DNA from: Hydrogenophaga intermedia
GTDB taxonomy: Bacteria; Pseudomonadota; Gammaproteobacteria; Burkholderiales; Burkholderiaceae_C
Direction: 5' to 3'
NCBI RefSeq assembly: GCF_000723405.1
Contig: NZ_CCAE010000008.1
Location: 62,001-126,000, forward strand
DNA: 64,000 bases
Shown here: in pieces, positions 18,201-54,000 of the stretch
Layout of the letters: every line of letters begins with the position of its first letter
Numbering within the stretch: the stretch's first letter is position 1
Made by a program: the position numbers and the translations under genes
The notes under the pieces: generated by a model
What the model saw: only the letters and a program-made list of their open reading frames with translations
What the model was told of the DNA's origin: nothing
Databases searched by the model: none

Positions 18201-19848
18201 CGGCGAACTGGCTGCCCTGCCCGCTGAACAGGAAGGCCACGGGGCGATCACCGCCTTCGTGGCGCGCGCTGTGCAGCCGTTGCGGCGCGTCCAGCGCGGC
18301 GATGAGCTCGACCGCCGACGACGCGGCCACCACGCGACGCTGCGCGAAGGCGCGCCGGCCGGCCTGCAGGGTCCAGGCGACATCGCGCAGGCTGGCATCA
18401 GGGTGGTTCTGCAGATGTTGCTTCAGGCGCGCGGTGGCGGCGTCCAGCGCGGCCTCGGTGCGCGCGGACAGCACGATCAGTTGCGGGCCGGCTTCACCCG
18501 TGTCGCGCGCGGGCTCGGGCGCTTCTTCCAGCACCACGTGCGCGTTGGTGCCGCCGATGCCGAAGGAGCTGACGCCCGCGCGGCGCGGCGTGGCGCCGGC
18601 CGGCCAGGGCGCGGCTTGCGCGCTGGCGGTGAAGGGCGAGGTCTCCAGGTTCAGTTGCGGGTTGGGCCGCTGGAAATTCACCAGCGGCGGCAGCTCGCGG
18701 TTTTTCAACACCAGCACGGCCTTGATGAGCCCGGCCACGCCGGCCGCCGCATCCAGGTGGCCCAGGTTGGCTTTGAGCGAGCCGAGCCGGCAGAAGCCGC
18801 GCTCGTCGGTGCCGCCCTCGAACACCTGGCGCAGCGCCATGATCTCGATCGGGTCTCCCAGCGGCGTGGCCGTGCCGTGCGCTTCGATGTAGCCGATGCT
18901 GCGCGGCTCCACGCCGGCCAGGATCTGCGCGGTGGCGATGGCCTCGACCTGGCCGTCCACGCTGGGCGCGGTGTAGCCGGCCTTGCCCGCGCCGTCGTTG
19001 TTGATGGCCGCGCCGCGGATGACGGCGTGGATGGTGTCGCCATCGGCCAGCGCATCGCCCAAGCGCTTGAGCACCACGAGGCCCGCGCCCGCGCCGGGCC
19101 GCGTGCCCTTGGCGTCGGCGTCGAAGGGCCGGCAGTGGCCGTCGGGCGAGAGGATCATGCCCTCCTGATAGAGGTAGCCGCCGCGCTGCGGGAAGCTCAG
19201 CGACACACCGCCGGCCAGGGCCATGTCGCACTCGTGCCGTTCCAGCGCGCGACAGGCGGCCTGCACCGCCACCAGCGAGGTGGAGCAGGCGGTCTGCAGC
19301 GTCATGCTGGGGCCGCGCAGGTCCAGCTTGTAGGACACGCGCGTGCAGAGGAAGTCCTTGTCGTTGCCGAGCATGAGCTGATAGCCGCCCACCGCGGCCG
19401 CCAGCGCCGGGTTGCGCAGGATCTGCGAGAACAGGTAGCTGTTCATGCTCGCGCCCGCGTACACGCCCACGGGCGCCTCGATGGCGCCCGGCGCGTAACC
19501 GGCGTGCTCCAACGCCTCCCAGGCGCACTCCAGGAAGATGCGCTGCTGCGGGTCGATCACCTGCGCCTCGCGCGGCGACAGGCCGAAGAAGGCGGCGTCG
19601 AAGTGCTCCGATTCCTGCAGCACGGTGCCGCGCTTCACGTAGCCGGGCTGGGCGCTCAGCGCCGGGTCAACGCCGGCCTCGCGCAGGTCCTCGTCGCTGA
19701 AGTCCTCCAGCGACTCCACGCCCTCGCGGATGTTGCGCCAGAAGGCGTCGAGGTCGCTCGCGCCCGGGAAACGGCCCGCCAGGCCGACGATGGCGATGGC
19801 GTGCGCGGGGTACTTGTCCCTGAGGTCCTTGTTGTCCGTGTGGTCCAT
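15283..19848 (-). CDS. PksH: KS-AT-KR-T with NRPS-facing tail
   Basis: 1521 aa; ATG three nt after the NrpsG stop. KS ~15-440: Cys C188 in TACSTS, HGTAT and NLGH present; the TACSTS style is typical of KS domains that accept from NRPS carriers. AT ~540-830: GHSIGE (S629) and HAFH, so malonyl-CoA. KR ~1150-1330: GGLGGMG and Y1299 of DYASAN; no LDD motif, so probably A-type. The carrier is PCP-like (GGHSL, S1466). No DH or ER. It should extend the NrpsG glycine by two carbons and reduce it, giving a 4-amino-3-hydroxybutyryl unit. The C-terminus DDDREEIEF resembles the short acidic tails bound by TubC-type docking domains, and NrpsI begins with one. Confidence 0.93.
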   Translation of the reverse strand: MDHTDNKDLRDKYPAHAIAIVGLAGRFPGASDLDAFWRNIREGVESLEDFSDEDLREAGVDPALSAQPGYVKRGTVLQESEHFDAAFFGLSPREAQVIDPQQRIFLECAWEALEHAGYAPGAIEAPVGVYAGASMNSYLFSQILRNPALAAAVGGYQLMLGNDKDFLCTRVSYKLDLRGPSMTLQTACSTSLVAVQAACRALERHECDMALAGGVSLSFPQRGGYLYQEGMILSPDGHCRPFDADAKGTRPGAGAGLVVLKRLGDALADGDTIHAVIRGAAINNDGAGKAGYTAPSVDGQVEAIATAQILAGVEPRSIGYIEAHGTATPLGDPIEIMALRQVFEGGTDERGFCRLGSLKANLGHLDAAAGVAGLIKAVLVLKNRELPPLVNFQRPNPQLNLETSPFTASAQAAPWPAGATPRRAGVSSFGIGGTNAHVVLEEAPEPARDTGEAGPQLIVLSARTEAALDAATARLKQHLQNHPDASLRDVAWTLQAGRRAFAQRRVVAASSAVELIAALDAPQRLHSARHEGGDRPVAFLFSGQGSQFAGMGAGLYAQYDVYRDAVDRCAELLREPLGRDLRELLFAPAGDKTINQTRYAQPALFVCEYALALLWQSWGVRPAAMLGHSIGEYVAAHLAGVLSLADALTLVAARGRLMQGMAPGGMAAVHMAEGPLRAWLAANAPTLEIAAVNAPGLCAIAGPREALDAGLAALAAQGTEAQALHTSHAFHSSMMDGVLEPFTALVSGLRLNAPTLPYVSNVTGLWITPEQATSPAYYAEHLRRAVLFEAGVRTLAADASLHLLEVGPGRALATLAGMALGPQGARRVAASLGGAREAKQEAPAALEAAGRLWLAGVSLNWAGLHGGRPARRVPLPTYPFERQRHTIEASAPSATATAAAPAADAGDANSVAFSRDVADWLFAPTWARAPLNRAATLPGTWLIAGGADALAEALARRVREAGASALRIKEAGEAESAVAQARAGGQPVVGAFALWGLGAGAATPAKQRDWLHHAPVALAAALAPTASEPVRVIVATAGAHSVLGEPVAQSAAALAVGPVLALPLEMPGLRGRQIDLEAGVADDLAAQHLCDEAVARDEEDMVARRQGQRWLRRHEHTALPAANADALPLSEGAVVLMTGGLGGMGLAIAQRLAERRRARLLLTARTALPPRAEWDAWLAAKGADDRHSLTITALRAIEAAGGEVELAQADAADASAMAAAVQAARARWGRIDAVIHAAGVAGEGSLSALKTPESIEAVLAPKLDGLRVLRELLADTPLELVVLMSSINAVLGAPGVADYASANAVLDAFAESAEVPPAWRRVVAFDWGAWREVGMAAKLEVPAWRRAAWDAYLAKAIGTQDGLDAFERVLASELRRVVVVPYDLPKALSLTRAAALKPPAEAPRTESAPREATPAKDAAPAGARALNADELPQGEVQTRLAAIWVELLGVDSVAAHDDFFHLGGHSLLATRVLARIRESMGVQLALRDMFDASTLQALAQRVQEGMATTESNDDDREEIEF

Positions 19849-19851
19849 CCG

Positions 19852-22800
19852 TCAACCCTGAATCTGTTTCGCGGCGCGCGCCCGCGCGCGCTCCAGCGCC
19901 GTGTTCGCGCCCACCGGCGCGCCCAGGCGGTCGGCCTGCGCCGCCACCGTGGTGCGCTGGAACAGCTCGACCAGCGGAATCTCCTGGCCGAACTCGCGCT
20001 TGAGCGCGGCCTGCAGGCGCACCAGCAGCAGCGAGTGCCCGCCGATGTCGAAGAAGTTGGCGTGCAGGCCCACGCGGTCGAGCTTGAGGATGCCGCGCCA
20101 CAGCGCGGCCACCTGCCGCTGCACGGGGGACATCAGCGCCTCGGCCACCTCGTCGGCCTCGCTCGGTGCGCTCGCCTCCGGCACGGGCAGCGCCTTGCGG
20201 TCCACCTTGCCGTTGGGCGTGAGCGGGAAAGCGTCGAGCACCACGAACTGCCCGGGCACCATGTACTCGGGCAGTTGCGCGCGCAGCGTGGCGCGCATGG
20301 CCTCGGCCTCGGGCGTGGCGCCGGGGGTGGGCACCACATAGGCCACCAGGCGCTGGTCGCCGGGCGTGTCCTCGCGCACGTGCACCACGTTGCTCTTGAT
20401 GCCGGGGTGGCGCGAGAGCACGGTCTCGATCTCGCCGAGCTCGATGCGAAAACCGCGCACCTTCACCTGGTGGTCGCGCCGGCCCACGAACTCCAGGCGG
20501 CCGTCGGCCAGGTAGCGCACCACGTCGCCCGTGCGGTACACGCGCGTGGGGCCCACGCCGGGCAGGTCCAGCGTCACGAACTTCTCGGCGGTGAGCTCGT
20601 CGCGCTGGCGGTAACCACGCGCCAGGCCGTCGCCGCCGATGCACAGCTCACCGCCCACGCCGATGGGCGCCGGCAGGCCCGAGGGCTCCAGCACATACAC
20701 CTCCGTGTTGGCGATGGGCCGGCCGATGGAGATGCCGCGCGCCGTGTCGGTGATGCGCTGCACGGTGGACCAGATGGTCGTCTCGGTGGGGCCGTACATG
20801 TTCCACAGCTCGCCGCCGGTGGCGATGAGCTTGTCGGCCAGTTCGCGCGGCAGGCCCTCGCCGCCGCACAGCATCTTCATGCCGGGGCGCCCGCGCCAGC
20901 CGCTGTCCAGCAGCAGGCGCCAGGTGGCGGGCGTGGCCTGCAGCAGCGTGGCCTCGTGGCGCTCCAGCAGTTGCGCCAGGCGCAAACCATCCAGCGCGGT
21001 GGCGCGCGCGGCCAGCACCACGGTGCCGCCCACCGTCAACGGGCCATGGATCTCCAGGCCCGCGATGTCGAAGGACAGCGTGGTCACGGCCACGAAGCGG
21101 TCCTGCGCGGTGATGCCCGGCTCGCGCTGCATGGACAGCAGGAAGTTCACCACCGCGCGGTGCTCCAGCATCACGCCCTTGGGGCGGCCGGTGGAGCCGG
21201 AGGTGTAGATCACGTAGGCCAGGTCGGTGGGGCCCGCGCTGGCCGGCAGGTTCAGCGGCGACTGCGCCACCAGCTCGGCCTCACTGGCGTCCAGGCGCAC
21301 GCCGTGCACGCCATCGGGCAGGCCGTCGGCCAGCGCGGCCTGCGTGACCACGATGGCCAGCTCCGCGTCTTCCATCATGTAGTCGATGCGGTCCTTGGGG
21401 AAAGCCGGGTCCAGCGGCACGTAGGCCGCGCCGGCTTTCAGGATGCCCAGGATGGCGACCACCATGTCCAGGCCACGCTCCATCCACACGCCCACCAGCG
21501 AGCCCGCGCCCGCGCCGAGCGTGCGCAGGTGGTGGGCCAGGCGGTTGGCGCGCGCGTTCAGCTCGGCGTAGCTCAGCGACTGCTCTTCGAAACGCACGGC
21601 CACGGCCTGCGGCGTGCGCGCCACCTGCGCCTCGAACAGGCCATGCACGGTCTGCTCGCGCGGGTAGTCCACGGTGGTGGCGTTCCAGTCGATCAGCAAC
21701 TGGCGCTCTTCGGCGGGGGTGAGCAGGGGCAGATCGGCGATGCGCGTGTCGGGCCGCTCGATGAAGCCGCGCAGCAACTGCTCGAAGTGGCCCTGCAGGC
21801 GCACGATGGTGGCCTCGTCGAAGAGGTCGCTGTTGTATTCGAAGTAGACGCGCAGGCCAAGGTTCGGCACGTCGAACACGTCCACCGCGAGGTCGAAGCG
21901 CGCCGTGGTCAGCGGCATCTCCAGCACCTGGCACTGCAGCTTGTCCAGCGTGAGGCCGGTGAGGCTGAAGTGCTGCAGCACGAACAGCACCTGGAACAGC
22001 GGCGAGTGGTCCAGCTCGCGGCGCGCGCCGATCACGTCGACCAGCATGTCGAAGGGCATCTCCTGGTGCGCGTACGACTTGAGCGCGGTCTCGCGCACGC
22101 GCGCCATCAGCTCGCGCACGGTGGGGTTGCCCTCCAGATTGGCGCGCAGCACGATGTTGTTGGCGAAGAAGCCGATGACGGGTTCGATCTCGGAGCGGTT
22201 GCGGTTGGCGATGGCCGAGCCGACGGCGAAGTCCGACTCGCCGCTGTAGCGGTGCAGCAAAGCCTGGAAGGCCGACAGCAGCACCATGAACAGCGTGGTG
22301 CCCTCGCCCCGGCCGAAGGCCTTGATGCGATCGGACAGGTCCAGCGGCATCTGCAGCGCGCGGCGCGTACCGCGCGTGGTCTGCACCGGCGGGCGCGGCC
22401 GGTCGGTGGGCAACTGCAGCATGGACGGCAGGCCCGCGAGCTGGCGCTTCCAGAAGGCCACGTGCTCGTCCAGCGCACCCTGCTCGAAGCCGGCGCGCTC
22501 CCATTCCACGTAGTCGATGTACTGGATGGGCAAGTCGCCCAGGCCGTCGCTGCTGCCGGTGGCGTGGCGGTTGTAGAGCGACTGCAGCTCGTGCATGAAG
22601 ATGCCCACGGACAGGCCGTCCGAGACGATGTGGTCGAGCACGAAGACGAACAGGTGCACGTCGGGCGCGCTGCGGATGACCGCGGTGTGCAGCAGCGGCG
22701 CGCGCGACAGATCGAAGGGACGCATGCCCACGGCCTGCGCGGCCTCGATGGCGGCGGCTTCACGGTCGGCGTCTTGCAGGTGTGTGAGGTCGATGCGTTC

Positions 22801-23264
22801 CAGCTCGACCCGCGCGCGCGGCTCGACGACGCAGCGCGGCTCGCCATCCCGCTCGGTGAAGCGGGTGCGCAGGCTTTCGTGGCGCGCCACGATGTCGTTG
22901 AGCGAACGCTCCAGCACCGCCTCGTCCAGCGGGCCGGTCAGGCGCATCACGTTGGAGATGTTGTAGGCGTGGCTGTTCGGGTCCATGCGGCGCATGAACC
23001 ACAGCCGCTGCTGGGTGTGCGACACCGGCATGTCGGCACCGCGCGGCACCGGCCTCAAGGGCAGCGGCGCGCGCGTGGCGCGGCCCGCTTCGGCGGCGCC
23101 CTGCGCGCGCAGCCAGGCCAGCACCTCTTCCTTGCGACCCGCCAGTTCCTCGCGCAGCGCGGGCGTGATGGCGCCCTTGGGCGCGTTCACGCTCAGGCGC
23201 TCGCCATCCAGCTTCAACTGGATGTCCAGCGCGGCAAGCCGCTTCATCAACTCGGCCGTATCGC

Positions 23265-23268
<4 letters not shown>
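19852..23268 (-). CDS. NrpsG: TubC-type docking-C-A(Gly)-T
   Basis: 1138 aa. The start is GTG (23268) overlapping the PksF stop as GTGA; AGAGGAAA lies about 8 nt upstream. The first ~55 residues are a TubC_N-type docking domain. C ~65-490: LDHIVSDG with the catalytic H213, first His of the pair replaced by Asp. A ~510-1020: TSGSTGRPKG, YGPTETT; its pocket residues read DILQLGMIW plus the K of NGKVDRK, a glycine-type code. T: GGHSL, S1079. It should condense glycine with the PksF polyketide and pass it to PksH. Its short tail has neither LSDEE nor DREE motifs, so transfer to PksH uses another contact. Confidence 0.93.
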
Positions 23269-29759
<6,491 letters not shown>

Positions 29760-29779
29760 CTCGTACTCCTTGAAACTCT

Positions 29780-30676
29780 TCAATGCGGCGCCGGCGTGGC
29801 CAGCGCGTCGCGCAGGCGCAGGCGGGATTCGGAAATCCACACGTACAGCGCCGCGCCAACGATCAACAACAGGCCCAGCGCCAGGCGCCGGACGGACATT
29901 CCGTGGCCCATCATCCCCAGGCCGATGAACAGCGCGAAGGTGAAGGCGATCTGCATGTAGGCCACCGGTGCCGCCAGGCTCACGGGCGCGGCGGCGGTGG
30001 AACGGTCCAGCGCCCACAAGGCGAAGTAGCCCAGCACGCCCACGGCGACCATCACCACCAGGTCGTGCGCATTGGGCGTGACCCACAGCCCCGGCAGGGC
30101 CGGCGTGAGCGCCAGGAACACGCCCAGCGCCGTGTAGAACAGGTTGGCCCGCATGTCCTCGCCGCGCAGTGCGCGCGTCATGACCACGTAGGCGCTGAAG
30201 CACAGCGCCATGGCCAGCGGGTAGGCCAGCATCATGGGTGCGGGCAAGGGGCCCACCGTGTGCACCAGCAGCGAGCCCGCGAGCGCGACCAGGGTGGCCG
30301 CCCAGATCGACAGCGGTGCCTCGTCGCGCAGAAACAGACGGCCCAGCACCACGATGAGCAGCGGGCTGATCCAGAACACCGTCATCACCACCTCACCCGG
30401 CAGGCCGGCCTGCATGCCGATGACCCAGGAGGCCGGCATGCCCAGCATGAGCATCGAGCGTGCCAGGTGGAACACCGGTCGGCGGGTGCGCACCAGCGCC
30501 GCCGGCTCGCGCCAGCCGAACACCAGCAGCATCAGCAGCAGGTGCACGGCGTAGCGCGTCCACACCACCTGGTAGGGCGAGTAGCGCTGCAACACCTGCC
30601 AGGCAATGATCTCGATGGCCGCCCACAGGCCCACGAAGACCAGCATCAGCAGGATGGAGCGGCGGTTGGACGACAT
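29780..30676 (-). CDS. EamA/DMT-family permease, second of a tandem pair
   Basis: 298 aa. The start is the ATG at 30676, 10 nt after the first permease's stop; the longer open frame upstream has no hydrophobic content and overlaps that gene. About ten hydrophobic segments with an internal repeat give the EamA (drug/metabolite transporter) fold. It is clearly paralogous to its neighbour: both share GMPA-WV-G, FWxSPL, LAMALCFSAYVVMTR-like and GWVTP segments. Embedded between PksE and PksF, it may export the product or an intermediate, or import a precursor; the substrate cannot be read from sequence. Confidence 0.87.
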   Translation of the reverse strand: MSSNRRSILLMLVFVGLWAAIEIIAWQVLQRYSPYQVVWTRYAVHLLLMLLVFGWREPAALVRTRRPVFHLARSMLMLGMPASWVIGMQAGLPGEVVMTVFWISPLLIVVLGRLFLRDEAPLSIWAATLVALAGSLLVHTVGPLPAPMMLAYPLAMALCFSAYVVMTRALRGEDMRANLFYTALGVFLALTPALPGLWVTPNAHDLVVMVAVGVLGYFALWALDRSTAAAPVSLAAPVAYMQIAFTFALFIGLGMMGHGMSVRRLALGLLLIVGAALYVWISESRLRLRDALATPAPH

Positions 30677-30686
30677 GGTGTGCGCC

Positions 30687-31588
30687 TCAGAGGCCACCGA
30701 AACCGGTGTCGGTGGCCAGCGCCGACGGGTCGCGGCGGAACGGGCGCAAGCGCGTCCACACGTAGAGCACCACCGCCACCGTGACGAGCACGCCGGCCAG
30801 GGTGCGCAGGCTCGGGTCGTGCTGCTCCAGGCTCCAGGCGAAGCCCAGGGCGAAGGGAATCTGCAGGTACACCAGCGGCGCGGTGCGCGAGACCGGCGCG
30901 GCGGCCGTGAGGCGCTCCAGGGCGAACAGGCCACCCAGGCCCAGCAGCGCGACGGCGGCGAGGATGCCGAGGTCCAGCGGCGTGGGCGTGACCCAGCCCG
31001 AGGGCACCATGGGCGCCAGCAGCAGGCACACGCCCAGGCCGGTGTAGAACAGGTTGGTGCGCGTGCGCTCGCGGCGCAGCGAGCGCGTCATCACCACGTA
31101 GGCGCTGAAGCACAGCGCCATGCCCAGCGGAAACACCAGCAGCAGCGGGCGCGGCACGCTGTGCGGCCCGGTGAGCGCGAACACGCCGCCGCAGGCCACC
31201 AGCGCGGCCAGCCACACCTGCAGCGAGGCGCGTTCGCCGAGGAAGAGCCGCGCCAGCGCCAGGATCATCAGCGGCGAGAGCCAGAACACCGACATGAGCG
31301 TGGCCGGCGACAGGCCGCGGTGCACGCCCATGACCCAGCAGGCGGGCATGCCCACCATCATGGCGGCACGCGCCAGCTGGAACAGCGGGCGGCGCGTGCG
31401 CCACAGCAGCGAGGGCTCGCGCCGGCCGAACAGCACATAGAGCAGCACGATGTGCCACACGAAGCGCATCCACACGATCTGGTCGAGCCCGTAGCGGGCC
31501 ATGAGCAGACCGGTGAGCGCCTCCTCGGCGGCCCACAGGACCACGAAGGCGGTGGTCAGCATCAGGCCGTGGCGGTCCTGGTTCCAGG

Positions 31589-31592
<4 letters not shown>
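30687..31592 (-). CDS. EamA/DMT-family permease, first of a tandem pair
   Basis: 301 aa; the ATG (31592) overlaps the PksE stop as ATGA. About ten hydrophobic segments, including FPLGMALCFSAYVVMT and FALGFAWSL, give an inner-membrane EamA/DMT permease with two internally repeated halves. Its paralogue follows 10 nt downstream. Two adjacent DMT genes could act separately or as a heterodimer. Their position inside the coupled PKS train argues that they serve this pathway, probably transport or self-resistance; this is inferred from context only. Confidence 0.87.
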
Positions 31593-38254
<6,662 letters not shown>

Positions 38255-38394
38255 CTTGCTAGCTTGGTTTGGAGGGCTGGGTTGCGCTCCACCTTGGTTG
38301 GCGGTGTCAGGCCTGGGCCCCTGGCTGCTCCGGCTTCAAATGCGGCGCCCTTCGCTGCGCGAAGGGTCCCCTGCGATGCTCGGGCGGACGGCCG

Positions 38395-38476
38395 GCGGCA
38401 TAACTCGCTGCGCGCGCTTTGCGCGCTCCGCTCAAACAGATGCCGCCAATCAGATGACGAAGCGCGCTGCGCGCGC
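38395..38476 (+). repeat. Inverted repeat, left arm (82 nt)
   Basis: Begins GCGGCATAACTC and ends in alternating GC. It pairs with 38654-38735 read on the other strand; I count about 75 of 82 positions identical. Confidence 0.85.
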
Positions 38477-38653
38477 GGCCGCCCACCTTGCGCTTCTCGG
38501 CACCGCATAGGCGCCTGCGCAGCCAGAGGCCCAGGCCTGACAACACATACCTGTGCGTGCCAACGTTGGCATGCCCGCACCTCGGTGGCCAAGGGCTTGG
38601 GGCACGGCGTCGGGGCGCCTGTGCGCAGCCGAGGAGCGCAGGGCAGCCGGCCC

Positions 38654-38735
38654 GCGCGCGCAGCGCGCTTCGTGAACTGACTGGCGGCATCTGTCTGAAC
38701 GGAGCGCGCGAAGCGCGCGCAGTGAGTTATGCCGC
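38654..38735 (-). repeat. Inverted repeat, right arm (82 nt)
   Basis: The reverse complement begins GCGGCATAACTC and tracks the left arm (38395-38476) over its full length without gaps, with about seven substitutions. Confidence 0.85.
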
Positions 38736-38879
38736 CGGGCTGGCTGCCTGAGCACCGCAGGGAACCCCTCGCGAAGCGAGGGGCTGCGCAGTGAAGCTCC
38801 GACGCCGTGCCCCAAGCCCTTGGCCTGCCAACCAAGCAGCGAGTGAAGGGCAACGAAAGAAACAACGCCACAACGGTAG

Positions 38880-46604
<7,725 letters not shown>

Positions 46605-46607
46605 GGC

Positions 46608-51031
<4,424 letters not shown>

Positions 51032-51035
<4 letters not shown>

Positions 51036-54000
51036 GAAGTCTCCGGGGTGCCGCCGTCGAGCTCTCTCAACAGCAGGGCTTCGGCTTCCTCATCGCTGAG
51101 GTCGGCCATGTCGTCGATCGCGGGCGCCGGGGTGGCAGGGGCGGGCGCCGCCGCGCGCTCCTCCAGGCCCAGCACGCGCAGCAGGTGCGCGGCCAGCGCG
51201 TCCAGCGTGGGGTAGTCGAACAGCAGCGTGGCGGGCAGCGGCTGCGCGAAGGCCTTGGCCAGCGCGTTGCGCAGCTCCACGGCCATGAGGGAATCGAGCC
51301 CGGTGTCTTTCAGCGCGGCGCGCGGGTCGAGGGCCGTATCGGCGTCGAGGCCCAACACCTGAAGGGTTCGTTCGCCCAGGTAGGCCACCAGGGCCGCGCG
51401 GCGCTGGCCGGAGGGCAGGCCCTGCAGGCGCTGGCGCACACCGGGCGCGGCCGGCGTGGGCGCGCTCGCGGCGGTGGCCGTCGGCCCTGCGCCGCCAGCG
51501 ACGGCGCGGAACAGCTCGCTGTCGGCCGCGCCCGGGCGCTGCGCCAGGAAGCGCGGCCAGTCGATGGCCAGCACCAGCGCGTGCGCCGCGTCCTCGCGCA
51601 TGGCGCGCGCCAGCGCGGCGAAGCCGGTGGCCGGGGTGATCGGGCGCAGGCCGCGCGCGCCCCAGGCGTCGTGGCCTTGTTCGGCGCCGCGCGCGGCCAT
51701 GCCGACGCCGCCCCAGGCACCCCAGGCCACGCTGAGTGCGGGCAGGCCCGCGCGGCGGCGCGCCTGCGCCAGCGCGTCGAGCCGGGCGTTGGCGGCCGGG
51801 TACAGGCCCTGCCCCGCCGCGCCCAGCCACAGGCCGGCGGCCGAGTAGAGAACGAAGAAGTCCAGCGGCCGATCGCGCGTGATGTGGTGCAGCACCCAGG
51901 CACCCTGCGCCTTGCCACGCAGCACGGCCTGCGCGCGCGGCCAGGTCTGGCGTTGCAGCACGGCGTCGTCCAGCGCGCCGGCGGCGTGCACCACGCCGCG
52001 CAACGGTGGCATGTCACGCGTGATCTCCTCGAGCACGGCCTGCATGCGCGCGCCATCGGCGGCGTCGGCTTCCACGGCCCGCACCGTCGCACCTTGCGCG
52101 CGCAGTTCGGCGATGACCGATTGCGCGTGTTCGTCGGGCGCGCGGCGCCCGCTTAGCACCAGGTGGCGCGCGCCACCGGCCACCAGCCAGCGCGCGGTCT
52201 CCAGGCCCAGTCCGCCAAGGCCGCCGGTGATCCAGTAGCTCGCGTCGGCCCGCACCGTGGCCGCCGTGTCGGCGCGCAGCACGAGCTTGCCCACGTGCTT
52301 CGCTTGCGCCATGAAGCGCATGGCCTCGGGCGCGGCGCGCAGGGGGTACTCGCGCACGGGCAGGGGTTTGAGGCTGCCGTCGGCCAGGGCCGCGAGCAGT
52401 TCGTCGTAGAAGGGGCGCAGCAGGCCGTGGTCGGCCAGGGCCTCGGTGCCAAGGTCGTAGGCGTGGTACTTCACATCGGGGCGCGCGGCGGCGGCCGAGG
52501 CCGCGCTCATGATGTCGCGCTTGCCGAGTTCGAGGAACACGCCGCCCTGCCCCAGCACGCCCAGCGTGGCGGGGATGAAATCACCGGCCAGGGAGTTGAG
52601 CACCACGTGCACGCCCTCGCCGTTCGTGAGCGCGCGCACCTCGTCGGCGAAGGCCAGCGAGCGCGAGTCCATCACGTGCTGCACGCCCAGGCCGCGCAGC
52701 AAGGCGCGCTTGTCAGGCGAGCCGGCGGTGGCAAACACCTCGGCGCCCGCGCGCAGCGCCAGTTGCACCGCCGCCAGGCCCACGCCACCGGCCGCGGCAT
52801 GGATGAGCACGCGCTGGCCCGCGCGCAGGTTCGCCAGGCGGTGCAGGCCGTACATGGCGGTGAGGTAAGCCACGGGCAGGCCGGCGGCCGTGGCCGCGTC
52901 CATGCCGGCGGGCACACGCGCCAGAAAAGCGGCGGGCACCACCACCTCGTCGCCCAGGCTGCCGGGTGCGAAGCCGAAAACGGCGTCGCCCACGTTCAGG
53001 TCCGTCACGCCGTCGCCGCGCTCGATCACCACGCCTGCGCACTCGGCACCCAGCGGGACGCCCTCGGCCTGGTACATGCCCAGGCTCAGCAGCACGTCGC
53101 GGAAGTTGAGGCCGGCGGCGAGCACACGCAGGCGCACGCTGCCGGCGCCCAGGGGCGCGGCGGTCACGGGCTGCAGGCGAAGACCATCCAGCGTGCCGGC
53201 CTGGGCCACGGCCCAGCCTTGCGGGCCGCCGGGGCGTGCCGCGTCGGCGGTGGGGCGACGCAGTTGCGGAGCGAAGCGCCGCGCGCCACGCAGGGCCAGG
53301 CGCGAGGGCACGCCCTCGCCCGCGAGCAGTTCGGCGAGCAGGCGATCGGCCTGCTGCACCGCGCTGTCGGCGGGATCGAGGTCGATCGCGCGCGCCCGCA
53401 GCTCGGGGTGCTCCTGCTCGATGACGCTCACCAGGCCGTCCAGTCCGGCGGCGCGCGGTTGCAGGGCAGCGGGGTCTTCGTCGCCGACGACCACGCACGC
53501 GCCCCGGCTCACCAGGAACAGCGGCGCGGGCTGCTCGACGAGCGCCTGCGCGAGTGCGAGCGCGCTGCCCAGGGCCGGCCAGTCGTCGCTGGTGAGGTCC
53601 GGCGTGGCGGCATCGGCGAACGACGGCGTGTCCAGGCCCCAGAGGTGCACCACGCCGCGCCAAGGCCCCTGGGCCACCGCGTCGAGCGCATCGCCCGCGC
53701 GCAGCACGGTGCCGTGCGCGCCCTGCTGCTGGAGTTGCGCGGCCAGGGCGTCGCCCACGCCGCCCCGGTCGGCCAGCAGCAGCCAGCGGCCGGCAACGGG
53801 TTCGCGCGCCCCGGCGGCCGGCAAGGCCTGCCAGTGCACGTGGTACAGCAGTTCCTCGGTGGGGGCCGTGGTGCCGGCGTCGGCGGGCGCGAAGCGCATG
53901 CCCTCCAGGCGCAGCAGCTCGGTGCCGTCGGGCAGGGACAGCACCACCGTGGCCGAGAGCGAGGACGGCCCCTGCGCCACGCTGGCGCGCGCGTGCACGC

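Larger units (their letters stand above)
38255..38879. repeat. 625-nt non-coding inverted-repeat region inside the PKS train
   Basis: No credible gene. The region is a nested, imperfect palindrome. Its main arms are 38395-38476 and 38654-38735 (82 nt each, inverted, about seven mismatches). A perfect 27-nt inverted pair lies at 38587-38613 and 38799-38825. Two local hairpins are 38348-38366 (CCCTTCGC/GCGAAGGG) and 38765-38783 (CCCCTCGC/GCGAGGGG). Near the centre TGCCAACGTTGGCA (38558-38571) is a perfect palindrome. It looks like an intergenic repeat element of the kind scattered through Burkholderiales genomes. It lies between the PksD stop and the PksE start and could attenuate or stabilise the transcript. 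I see no good sigma-70 promoter in it. Confidence 0.8.

Noticed and set aside
29780-30934. 384-aa version of the second permease
   Set aside because: The N-terminal ~86 residues are Arg/Ser/Pro-rich shadow of the first permease; the hydrophobic protein begins at the ATG at 30676.
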